Shown here piece by piece: positions 1-10,744 of a stretch of 64,000 nucleotides of DNA; position 1 is the stretch's first letter; each line of letters starts with the position of its first letter. The stretch is from Ricinus communis (lineage: Eukaryota; Streptophyta; Magnoliopsida; Malpighiales; Euphorbiaceae), in the NCBI RefSeq assembly GCF_019578655.1, contig NC_063260.1:29412888-29476887 (forward strand), in the 5' to 3' direction. The position numbers and the translations under genes are program-made. The notes under the pieces are model-generated. The model worked only from the letters and a program-made list of their open reading frames with translations, had not been told where the DNA came from and did no database searches.

Positions 1-1289
1 TTGACATTGTTGATCATGTTACCAGTGTAGAATTGCAAGCCAGGAGCATCTGTAGCCAACTCCATTCTCACTCCTGACTTGACATCCTCTACTATTGCTA
101 CCTGCCTTATCTTGTTGGGCTCAAAATCATCGAGAACATAGTTAATATCATAACCTTTAGGAAGCAGGTCAATCCTTTTCCCGACAGGCTTAAGTTCAGG
201 TTCAGTGAAATCATATGCAGTTCCTCTTGCATACAGAAGTTGACCGGTTGGGACCAGGTTCTCATCAACCGCGGTGTAAAATTGTCCGAAAATCCGAACC
301 TTTGCTTCCAAGATATTCCCACTGTTGTGACCAGCTAAGTTCCAGTAAGTATGTTGGGCCAGACTGACTGGAGATACCTTATCATCAAGACCTTTTGCTT
401 TCATGAAAACGCTCAATTGACCATCTGCAAGAAGTGTGTAAGTGACAACTACTCGAAGTGCACCGGGGAATCCTGCAAGAATATACATAATAAACCGTTA
501 ATCAGTTTGCAGTCCAGTGTATTTCAGAAACATAGATAGATGATGCAAACCTTCTTCACCATCAGAGCTGCGATGGGTAAAGACAATGAAAGGAGCATTT
601 CCACTGTTCTTGTACTTGGTGACTTTCCAGACAACATCAGAATATCCTTTAGCGCCACCATGAAGCATGTTTTTGCCATCGTTGGCTGGTAGTTTATATG
701 TTTTTCCATTTAGCTTAAATTCAGCACCTCCAATTCTATTGGCAACACGTCCCACGACTGCTCCAAAATATGTCGAGTCGGTCTGCATATAATTTTTCAA
801 TTCGTTTTAGAAGAAACTAATTTTATATCTCTCTCTTAAACATTTCTTTTCTTTTTCTCTTTTACATTTTAAAAGCTACTTTTAATCAATTATTTACTTG
901 AAAAATTTAAGAAAATCTCACTTGGTACTCCTTGATGGTATCATAACCGAGAACAACATCAATTGGCTTTCCTGTAAACCATTAGAAAAAAAGAAAATGT
1001 CAAAGGATAATTACGAAAAGAGAATGTGTATTTAGAAAGGGCAAAATAGATACTAACTATATAATTAAGTAATGGAAAAAAATGATCAAATAAGGACAAA
1101 ATAAAAAGAAAAAAGTATACCAGTTTTATCAGGAATAACAAAAGAGACAATAGATGCACCCCAGTTAGTGAGCTTCATGGAAATGTTTCCCTTCTTAAGT
1201 TCATAAAATTCAACCTTTTCTTCAGCGCCATTGGCAAATCCAAAGGCTACCAAAATGCAAAAGCAAAACAGAAAAGATATCTTTCCCAT
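1..1289 (-). CDS. Aldose 1-epimerase (galactose mutarotase), 5' part, incomplete at the window edge
   Basis: This enzyme interconverts the alpha and beta anomers of aldoses such as glucose and galactose. Four coding exons are visible on the minus strand: 1289-1121, 971-922, 782-551 and 472 to beyond base 1. They join in frame with GT-AG borders and give about 307 residues; the family is usually 330-380 aa, so only the C-terminus is missing. The N-terminus (MGKISFLFCFCILVAFG, ending near ANG) is a clear signal peptide, suggesting secretion or an endomembrane location, unlike cytosolic mutarotases. Family landmarks are the NWGASIVS block, GRVANRIGGAEF, the catalytic-type His in NMLHGG, and AQHTYWNLAGH in exon 4. 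The identity is firm; the substrate and destination are inferred. It is transcribed away from the upstream region shared with the 3' end of the TyrRS gene. Confidence 0.93.
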
Positions 1290-1781
1290 TTTTTGTTTTT
1301 CCTTTTTGTATTTAAGTTAATACAATACAATTGATTGAAATAACTTAGCTTCTCCAATCTTTTATATATGTTTTTGGTGTATGCTAAATTTAGATATTAA
1401 TATATACATAGTAAACAAGAGATCGAAATTTATGGGTTGTGTATGTATGTTAAGGCTGAGATTTAAGAAAGAACAAATAATTTCTGCTATATTAATCAAT
1501 CACTTGTTTCACCAATGAATTTTCAACGCTTGAGGTGGCGAGTAACATGCTTACAATAAGTTAATTAGTTATTAACACAATAATAAGGCCATTTCTTCAC
1601 ACGTAAAAAGAAAACCTAGTTTTGCTGTTGCATAATTTCAAGCAAGCCCTATTAAATTTACTATTATGGGAAAAAAATGTATAGAATTTTTATCATATTG
1701 CATACCAACAATTAGTTAGGCACAAATGAACCAATTGGGAAAAAAGAAAACATTCTATTATGAACTTGTAAAGTAACTAAA

Positions 1782-1941
1782 CCTAAGAGATTAACTAAGC
1801 CATAAAAATTGTACAACTTCAATTTTTGTTTTACTAAGCCTAAGAGATTAACTAAGCCATAAAAATGATTTGATAGTGGCATATGATATGACCCAACAGC
1901 TCGAGACTGTATTTAGCACAACTTCAATTTTTGTTTTACTA
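1782..1941. repeat. Two interleaved direct duplications
   Basis: A 28-bp block beginning CCTAAGAGATTAACTAAGCC occurs at 1782-1809 and 1839-1866. A 24-bp block beginning ACAACTTCAATTTTTG occurs at 1813-1836 and 1918-1941. The order is A-B-A-B with unequal spacing, as left by successive slippage or by repair with template switching. It lies about 0.5-0.65 kb upstream of the epimerase start. Confidence 0.8.
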
Positions 1942-2072
1942 GATTTTTTGAGTTTTGAAAATTAATTTTATAGTTTATTTGATTTTTTTTTTTAAATGGA
2001 CATAAAGAAAACAGTTTATAAAAATTTCCAAACCAAACTTTTCAAGAACCAACAACAATGTATGCACACTCT

Positions 2073-2155
2073 TTAGAATTTTTAGACAAATGTTCTTTTC
2101 CTACTAAAAAAGGTCATCTTAGAATTTTTAGACAAGTGTTCTTTTTTGACTAAAA
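2073..2155. repeat. 46-bp-period tandem duplication
   Basis: The segment starting TTAGAATTTTTAGACAA at 2073 recurs at 2119 with a few substitutions (ACAAATG to ACAAGTG, then a divergent T-rich tail). Two copies are visible. It is non-coding. Confidence 0.7.
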
Positions 2156-3193
2156 GATATCATTTTAAGAACATAGTTTGTTTTAATAAAAGATAATTTA
2201 CGATTTCAAATATTTATAGAACAGACTTTTAATTTAGTATAAGAATAGATAAATCATCTGAATATTAGGAAAAGAAAATGGAATTCAGAAATATCCTAAA
2301 ATCAATAAAATATATCATTTTTACTGTATAAATTTTTTTTAAAAAAAATATTATTTTCTTAACTTTTTTAAAAAGCATGATGTGGTTGCTTTTCTATTGC
2401 TTTTTGATTATCTTTTATTTTATTTTTTTTATTTTTACTAAAAAAAATCAAAGAAAAACTAAACAATACCCAAAATTATATTTATAAAAAAAATGTTAAA
2501 AAATTATATCTTTAATATTTTCACACAGTAAAAATAAAATAAAAAACTTATACAGTATTTTTGATAAAAAAAATTTAAAAATATGAATATTTTTGTTATT
2601 TTTTCAAAAAAAAAAAGGGTTAGAAATAAGGCTTGAAAGATACACAGCTAAAAAATGTTGAAAATGCCAACGAGATGTTGTTCATTTAGATGGTACATAT
2701 TTCTTATAATAAGAGAATTCTCACGTTGCAAATTTTGTACATCAAAGTTTTATTTAAGATTGAAAATTTGATTAGTGCAGAAAGAACACAAGAACATATA
2801 GATTTTTCCAGCATTTTTTTTAAAAGACATAAGATAATGATAAAGAAAAAAAATAAAACTTTGATAAGCTTTTTTGTTAAAATTATACGTCTTCAAGTTG
2901 CAATGACCAAGTTTCAAAAATAAAAAAGAAAAAAAAAGACTTGCAATGACAAAAACATTTTCACATAACCAGGCCATATAAATTATTGTTTTCAATTACC
3001 AAAGTAGAATGCTAGACAGCAATAAAAGTAAGGAGTTTTCATGTTACAAACTAAACTCAGACCTGATTCTGAGTTCCTCAAATTAAAATTTAACATTCAA
3101 GACATTGTCTCCAGTGTATCCATAACAGCATCAAAACGCCAAGAGAGTTCCCCTTAAGATGATTCACTCCAACAGTGAACATCCTCTTCTGCC

Positions 3194-6100
3194 TTATCGT
3201 GTTACTCTATAACCCTACATATCACAACAATTAATTTTAAAAGGGACGTTAATAATATTAAAAATATTAATATATAAATAAATAAATAACATATTATGGT
3301 CAAACAGCATGCCTACTCTTCTCTCTTTCTTTTCAGAAAATTAAATCATGCATATCTTACTCAAGGATTGGATTGTCAAATTAGGAGGTAACAAGGCCTC
3401 TTTTTCTTGGCCTCCCCCAAGTCACTGTGATATTGGGGATGTGTTGAACCAGGCCATGGTCCACCCTCGAGCTATTATCCACTTCTTTGGCTTAGCGGAT
3501 TTAGGAGTGGGGGTGGGGGCGCTTGGGTTTATAAGGCAAAAGCCTCTTCACTCTTAATTGATGTAGGAATCGGGGTATCATCACACATCCCTTTATCAAA
3601 CTTTATTAGTTTGTACTTGGTGAGCAGTCCTCATACAAAAGAACACAGTGAAACAAGTAAACAAACCTTAACACGTTTCAAGAGATCCTTAGCATTAGCA
3701 TCATTGTTGAAGTGATCTCGTACAGGCTGCGGAAAATATCAAGAGAACAATTAGTTTGTACACCAAACTGCAAATCGCAAAAAACAAACACCAAGAGAAG
3801 TATGAAAGCAACAGATCCATGCATGGACACACAACAATTGCCATATACTAAGCCAGGTGAGACATTTATTCTGGCAAAGAAGCAATAGCAAAGTCTTACC
3901 TTCAATATCATATTTATCGCTTTAGACAAAGCAGGTTTCAGGTCACCAGGATGCAATTCACCACTTTCATAATCAGCAACAAGTTTTTCAAAGCTTTCAT
4001 AGGTCCTAAATTGATAAAGGAACATATACGCATCAGGAAACAGCTCATTGATGTTGAACTACAATACTAAATAAGAGTGCAGCAACTAAGATAAACTGCA
4101 TAATTTGAGAAAGAAAGGGACAATGGTTCAAAACTCATAAAAAGGGGAAGGAGAGAGGGAGAAAGAAGATAACACAACTTACTTTTCTCCACCATTCTTT
4201 TCACTCCGTTCCACCTTGAATTCATTAAACCAAGGGAAGATAATGTATTTGAGGTATTCCAGACAAGGATTCTTCTCAACCTGCTGCGGCGGACAGAATG
4301 CTTTCTTTATCTTCAAATTTACTTCTGCCTATGACAAAAAATTGAAAGAAGTAATTTATAACCAATATTTTATATGTAAGGACATCTACTCCACAGATCA
4401 TTTTACATCATTTATTTTTCCTTGTATGAAATTGAAACATACCTCTTCATCCTCCATAAAGATGGAAGAAGATGGGTCACTTTTTGACATCTTATCTTGC
4501 CCTTCTTGCAAACCGGGAAGCATGTCTGCATTCAGAGCAACCAGAGTCACAGAGCAATCCATAAAACAAATAAATAGATGAATAAGGAAGTTTATTGTAT
4601 CAGTTTAATTTTTGATAGAGAAATTTGATATACGATGAGATAAAATGATAGGCTTGTTTTTCCTCTTGATGTCATCACAGTATTCTCGTGCAAGAACATT
4701 CACTTTCCTCTGATCCATGCCCAACTGACAAATGTCAGCCTGTAGGATGACCATTAGAAAAAAATGCAAGTTACAATCTCATACAAGTATACAATGACAT
4801 AAATAAAGACATTATGAGGAAGGGTTCAGAGGCAACTACATAATATGAATGCATTATCATACCCACGTTTTGGATTATATTAGAAGTGTAAAAACAATGA
4901 CGGAAGTACATGGTTGACCCTTTACCAAATAATATAATAATGATAGGACAAAGAATTGCTCCTTATTAGTTAGAGATGCCTAATTCTGAATGCAATAGAA
5001 CCCATATGACTCACCAATAACTAGAGAACATCAAGATCTTTTTGAATATCAACTTAAATTCAACTTTTCAGGATTAGAAGGTTGAGAAATTATGAAGGAC
5101 TATATAAGAAATACATCAGAATGTTTACTTAGCCAAGCAGCAAGATATTCAATATCACATTGAATACAAGTACCTTGAGAAAAAATATGTCAGCACACTG
5201 CATGCATGGATAGAGAATCTGGGCTGCTGTCAGCTCGTCCTGTTCGCTACGACCCATTATTTGAACACACCTATGAAAGAGAGGAAAAAACCAATTTTTT
5301 TGTTAACTAATGTTCTAATGATTTTATCTAGGAAAAGGACAACCTCATTTTCTATTGTGGTACCTCAAAATCCTGGGAAGCTTGTTCCTACGAGCAATGT
5401 CCATTACAAGAGGCCAGTACTCAGCTGCCCTGGAGTTAATTTCCTCAGAAGACCACAGAAATTCTACTTTACCTCCATCGAGATCCATGCCAGCCGCCTT
5501 CCATATCTCAACAAAATAACGCCCTACTGTTTGGATTTTCTTCAGATCACCTCCCATTTTGTTGTTTAGCTGGGCAAACCAATCAGCAATCCATATTTTG
5601 ACCTTGCAACCAGCCGAAGTCAGTTTATTTACATTTATGGTCTTCATAACACCCTGTTCAGCACAGCAAGAAAATCACAAAAAAGAACACAAAATCTACC
5701 ATACAGTGAATTTTATAGATAGGTAAAATAGAACAGTATGTTTTTTAAAATGATAAAAATTTCTTAAAGAAAGGAGTACCTGGGCAATGTGCATTCTACC
5801 AGAAGGCTCAAACCCATCATAGCAAATGGGTTGGGGCTTTTTGGTAAGAAGATTAAGGAGCTCATCTTCTTGTATACACTCTTCTCCAATGCCTCTTACA
5901 ATTTGAAATCTCTCCTCTGGACTCATAGTCCTGAGTTCCAAGAAACAACCAATTAGTTCCAATACACGACAACAACTAATGCTAATGAAATTAAATTATA
6001 TAGAACCTTTAGAATGAGAGCTTACTTCAATTAAATGGATTGTTCAATGATTTTTTTTTTTTTAATCTACTTAAATAGAAAATAATTTAAAGAAAGAAGA

Positions 6101-6627
6101 TTGTTCAATGACAGACCAACCTCTTTCATTATTGAAAAATAAATATTCTTAAGCTATTAATCCAATAAGGTACAAATAAATCTAAAAATGGCCAAAAACA
6201 TGTTATGGAACTAAATTTGCTTTGGAAAATTAGATTGGGCTACTAACAGTAGCCTTTACCAAAGGAGGTTGAAGACATTATTTATCCCAAATCTTTAATA
6301 ATCAAGATCTCTTTGTTGCCGTTTCCTTTAATGTAAACCAATTGTTTTAAATTAAAGGATGTGCCTTTTTTTGAACTTAAATAAAGAACTGCGATTTGCT
6401 TTACCTCTAATTCACAGTAGGCGATAACTGAAGAGAGGAAATGCTATTACATTAGCTTAAATTTACAATTCAACAGCAGCAGCAGCAGCAAGAACAAATG
6501 TTAACTAAAATTGAACTGAATAATAATAAGACAGAACTTACTGAGAAGAAGATGAGGGAGACGCAGAGTTAACAGAGAGAGACTGCATTTCTTCAGATGG
6601 CGCGATTTTGTCTTCCTCAGTTGACAT
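3194..6627 (-). CDS. Tyrosine--tRNA ligase, cytosolic type
   Basis: Class I aminoacyl-tRNA synthetase that charges tRNA-Tyr with tyrosine using ATP. Ten exons on the minus strand: 6627-6542, 5930-5780, 5653-5364, 5270-5174, 4739-4634, 4525-4443, 4328-4183, 4005-3900, 3726-3667 and 3214-3194. They sum to 1146 bp (381 aa), the usual size for the compact archaeal/eukaryotic form without the EMAPII-like tail of animal enzymes. The HIGH-type signature is SGRMHIAQ in exon 2 and the KMSKS loop is DKMSKSDPSSS in exon 6. Also visible are the Rossmann-fold segments KIWIADWFAQLNNKMGG and MGRSEQDE. The start at 6627 is the first ATG and leads into a Ser-rich N-terminus (MSTEEDKIAPSEEMQSLS). No transit peptide is evident, so cytosolic action is inferred. 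The final exon codes only GYRVTR plus the stop codon. Confidence 0.96.
3380..3600. other. GC-richer island in the last TyrRS intron, possible transposon relic
   Basis: Intron 9 (3215-3666) contains a stretch clearly richer in G and C than its surroundings. It includes a G-run (TGGGGGTGGGGGCG near 3508), a TATA-like TTTATAAGGC and the phrase GAATCGGGGTATCATCACAC. Wording of this kind recurs in plant LTR-type repeats as I remember them, so a retroelement fragment is plausible. No target duplication or terminal repeat was found. Confidence 0.35.
6474..6492. repeat. (CAG)n microsatellite in TyrRS intron 1
   Basis: About six CAG units occur on the plus strand (CTG on the gene strand), just downstream of exon 1 of the TyrRS gene. 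Non-coding. Confidence 0.85.
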
Positions 6628-8180
6628 TATTTATTCCGATAGTAAAGGTTCCAACAAAGTCTGCTTGATGGCTAAGCTACAGATACAAGATTCAGTTTTT
6701 AGGTTTAAAGAAAAAAAAAAAAAAAACTTGACAAACCCTATATGCCAATGCCACCAGTAATAGTACTGGAACCGAATTTGATTGTAGCCCAATTTTTCAA
6801 GTCCTTGTAGAGGGCTTTACCAGTTCAATGAGTCCATTATTCTTTTTATTTATTTTTTACTTTTTCCTTTTTCTTTCAAACGAGCACATGAGAGTTACAG
6901 GTAGAGCGAGCGTGAGAGCAAATGCGAGAAGTGCGAAAGTGTAGGCGCACGCCTCGTTGACCAATTGTAAAATGAGAAGTGAAAGCCTGATGTCTAAAGA
7001 ATAGGGTGCAATCCAACCTCAACTGGGCCCAACTTTAACTACTTTGGGCTAGTTTGAGCCGATTATACTAATCTTTTCTTTTAATTAAATTTAAATGAAA
7101 TCTAACCATAATTTTTAGATTATTTAATATTATTTATTATTAAAAAATATTTATTAATTATTAAAAAATATGTATTACACTCGCAGGCTTAGCGTGGTAG
7201 TATAGTATGTACATAATTTGAGTTAGATTTCAAGTTTAAGTTTTTCTTTCCTATTTTTAACTAAAAATAAAAATTTATTGTACAATTTATTCAAGAAGTA
7301 AGTTCGAATTAAATTATTATAAGAAAAACTATTTTTAAAGATTAAATTATTACTATTTATGTGTTAACTTATAAGTTTACAGAATAGTTGAATTTGAGAA
7401 TTTAATGGACCGACTCCTTTTTTTTAGTTTGAGCTTTATTTGTTCATTAAATAAAACATTAAATGAATACTTATCAAGTCAACTTTCAATTATGACTATT
7501 AAGGTTTATCCCTTGTCAAAATTTATGACTTAAGACTCATTTGACTAATGATGAATGACGAATGAATGCATTCAGAAAGATGGATTCAGTTTTGGCAATT
7601 ACAAACCGGCCAAAGATGCTGGCTTTGTACATTATAATTAAATTATGGTCAATTAATCGTGATTTTTCTAAAAGAAATTCATTCATAATATGAATTTTTA
7701 AAGTTAATTTTTTAAATGATATAAAAAAGTCACCATATTACTAAAAACTATTTTTGTTATATTTTTGGGAGAATTGGTCTTAGATGACTATAAATTACAA
7801 ATTCATGTAGTAATTGACTTATTTTGCGATAAATTTAACATGCCTGACAAGTTCAAGGGGCACATTAAACTTTAGTTTAGAAAATTAGTCCTTCAAAATT
7901 TTAGTTAATGTAACTATTTCTGGTCTGCACAAACATATGTATTAAGTTTTAAGTTTAACAAGTATAGTATAATATTTTAATAAAATTCTCAACAGATTGC
8001 CATGGAATTTCATTATTGGCAATAAAAGAAATCATCATAATTAGGAATGCTTCTGATCAAGATTAAACAGGCGATAGCCAATTAGCCACCGTAATCTTTA
8101 CCCAAGACATAAATAAATAATTAATGATCTAACTAACTAGCATTACATAAAGTGAGCACATTTTATCTTGCATTTGTACT
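6628..8180. other. Intergenic: TyrRS promoter and AT-rich spacer
   Basis: This is the 5' flank of the TyrRS gene. A slightly G-rich patch at 6880-6960 (GAGCGAGCGTGAGAGC) is probably in the proximal promoter. The remainder to about 8180 is AT-rich with no recognised gene, RNA or transposon. Confidence 0.6.
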
Positions 8181-9505
8181 ATTTTGTCACAAATCCAGAT
8201 CAACAAAAACATTTTATACTTCTATGAACCGAAGCTGATCCTGATACTTTGTTTCGTGGCAACACCTGTAGCTTGTAGGTGCAAGAATTTGCTTGGCCCT
8301 CTTCTGTGGATAATATGCCGACATGCCATCAAAACCGGTGCAAATTCTTACGTAAATCCCTTCTTGATAGCTATACAAAATCTTTCTTCTGTTGATCCAC
8401 TCAAACTCGAGACCCACCTCACAGCACAAGTGCCCCTGGCCACCAAGCTACACCTGGTGGTTGAATAGAGGGACAAGTTGCTAATTTGTAAGGAATACTT
8501 TAATCTATATTATGGTACTATAATGTAAATTTTCTTTTCACCTCCACACGGCTACAGATGCCATTTTGGTACCACTGGGCTAAAACACATCGGTCTTTCT
8601 TGATAGCCATATATTTCATGCCTTCTTGTGTTGCCAAACAGAACATGCACAATTTCAAGTCCTGCTAACGTGTTCCAATAACTTGTCTCAGGAACATGAC
8701 AAACCCGCACAAAACTGGATAAATCACGGTGGAGATATGCAGAACAGAAGATATGCAAATAAAGAAACCAAGATCAACCCACCAGCAGTTTCCAAGCTGT
8801 ATTTCAGCAACACCAGCAATACTCAAAGGCACCCTTTATTTCCTGCCTGGAATGGCTACATATATGCCGTTCAAGCGTCTGATGGTTCACTGATTTAGAA
8901 GCAAAGCTTGCAAAACTTAGCAGGTGACCTGCTTAATTCAACTCTTCTCGCTTTTAATCCCATATCATCAAGATCTACTCCAACAATAGCAGGTGACCTG
9001 CTTATTATTGGGATTTTTATGGCCCTGCTTTTGTTTTTGCTGTCGAGCGATCGACTGGCAAGCTTGTGTGGTCAACCCAGCTTGAGACCCATTTTGCAGG
9101 TCTTACTACCTTGTCCGGAACTTATTACAAGGGGTTAGTCGTTCCTTTTCTTGCCTTGCCTCTAATGTTTGATGACCTAATTTTTGGTTAATTGGATAAG
9201 TTTAAGGCTCGAACTCTTTACCATTGAGTCAAAGCTGTCATTATAACTTACGTATTACTGAAGATATAGATGGAATCCATTTCCGTGCGCTTTGTATAAG
9301 GCAAGATAGAATGGTGTAAAATTGGATATACAAGTACAAGAGGGTTGGATTATATTTTTTATTTATTTTTAACTGGGCATTCTATGTTGGTACGTCAGCG
9401 AGAAGAAGTAGTAGGCCTCGAGTTGTGCTGTACATTTCGGAAAGCTTCTCAAAATTAGATGTCGAAACTGGCAAGATCTTGTGGAAAACATATATGCTAC
9501 CTGCA

Positions 9506-9648
9506 GACCACAGCAGCATTATTCAACAATCAGAAACTAGCAGTAAGGACTAACAGTCTTTGACTGTTGGTCATTGCCTCAGATGTCCAAATCATCACAG
9601 GCCTAGGCTAGGGAAAAGGAGCAACACTTCTCCCCTAAGGGAAAGGGC
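9506..9648 (+). repeat. Truncated 5' LTR remnant
   Basis: From CATTATTCAACAATC (9513) to AAGGGAAAGGG (about 9648) this matches the 3' LTR at about 14000-14127 with a handful of substitutions and small indels. The first 35-50 bp of the LTR (TGTTGAAGCACC...) are missing, and after AAGGGAAAGGG the sequence jumps directly into gag. Confidence 0.88.
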
Positions 9649-10744
9649 CGTCTACATTGGCCTCAGTGGCCGAAAAAAGCTAGGGTTCATAACAGGAACC
9701 CTGAGCATGCCAGAATCAAAGAATCTAAATCAACCAACAAAGGAAGAACTCGAGGCCATCGAAGAATGGCAGGCCACTGACCACTTGGTCATGTCCTTAC
9801 TAACCAACACAATGGAGCCTCAGATTGCCAGATTGTGTATGCTTCTGGCATCATCACAGGCAGTATGGAGCAAAGTTAAAAATTTATACGGCAAGGAATA
9901 AAATTACGCCCACATATTTAATCTAAAACAAGAATTAGCTCATCTCAATCAAGGAACCAGATCATGCACTAGCTATGCAACTGAGGTGCTGACTCGGTGG
10001 GAGGAACTTCAAAGTTACCTCCCACCCACAGTCGACCCCGAAGAAACACGCAAGAGGGAAGAATAAGACCTAGTCTATACGTACCTGGGCGGCCTCGACT
10101 CCACCTACGAAGCCCTCCGATCCCAAATCCTTCTGTCCAATAGTCTCCCTCAGCTTGACGCCGTCATCGCTCTCATACAACAAGAAGAGACAAGACGGGT
10201 CACTATGGGAATGAAACAGAACCAAGAAACAGAAGCAAAGGCCTTCGCTTCGCAATCGCGTGACACGGCTCGAGGGAAGGGGACGCTTACCAACGTCGAG
10301 CGGTGTGACCACTGCAAAAAGCAGGGTCATACCCACGAACGCTGTTGGCATCTCTACCCTCACCTCAGGCCGACACACAACAAGGGCGAGAGGGGGAGAA
10401 ATGGCAGCAGGCGTGACAGGGAAGAGAGAAGAGGAGAGCCTCTTAGGTTTGGCGGCGTGGGGGTAAACACATCGAGCCCTAGACATATTGATGTGTTTAC
10501 CAGGTCGGACCTCGTGAGCGGGTCGGACTTCTCTAGTTCAACCCGACCCAGTACCACACCTTATAGTCGACCCGACAGCCTAGACCAGCCCAGCAACAGC
10601 CCATGGGCTCACCCGGCCTCATTCAGTCACAACAGCCTATGGGCCAATCCGGCCCAATCCGGAGCACGGATGGGCCAACCGGGTCCGACCTCAATCATTA
10701 ACCCGACCAAGTCGTACCAAATTGACAACTTCCAAATTTCATAA
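9649..10744 (+). pseudogene. Copia gag, N-terminally deleted and interrupted
   Basis: Gag (UBN2-type) remains. The LSGRKKLGFITGTL block, a region with MEPQIARL, and NLKQELAHLNQGTRS are in one frame but interrupted by TAA codons near 9899 and 10064. The nucleocapsid zinc knuckle CDHCKKQGHTHERC (C-X2-C-X4-H-X4-C) lies at about 10303-10345. A Pro/Ser-rich linker follows and ends at a TAA at 10742. The first part of gag is deleted together with the leader. Confidence 0.88.

Larger units (their letters stand above)
1290..3193. other. Intergenic, AT-rich: epimerase promoter side and TyrRS 3' flank
   Basis: No coding sequence was recognised. The left part is the 5' flank of the epimerase gene and the right part should hold the 3' UTR of the minus-strand TyrRS gene, which ends at 3194. 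Several short direct duplications (1782-1941 and 2073-2155) and long A/T homopolymers occupy the middle. ORFs at 2690-2995 on both strands are low-complexity and have no family features. Confidence 0.7.

Noticed and set aside
7185..7245. GCTTAGCGTGGTAGTATAGT, tRNA/SINE-like
   Set aside because: Resembles an A-box only loosely and no B-box follows at the right distance.
9200..9245. tRNA-like phrase on the minus strand (TTTGACTCAATGGTAAAGAG followed by GTTCGAGCC)
   Set aside because: A-box and B-box-like motifs are too close together and no cloverleaf can be drawn; at most a SINE fragment within the pseudogene intron.
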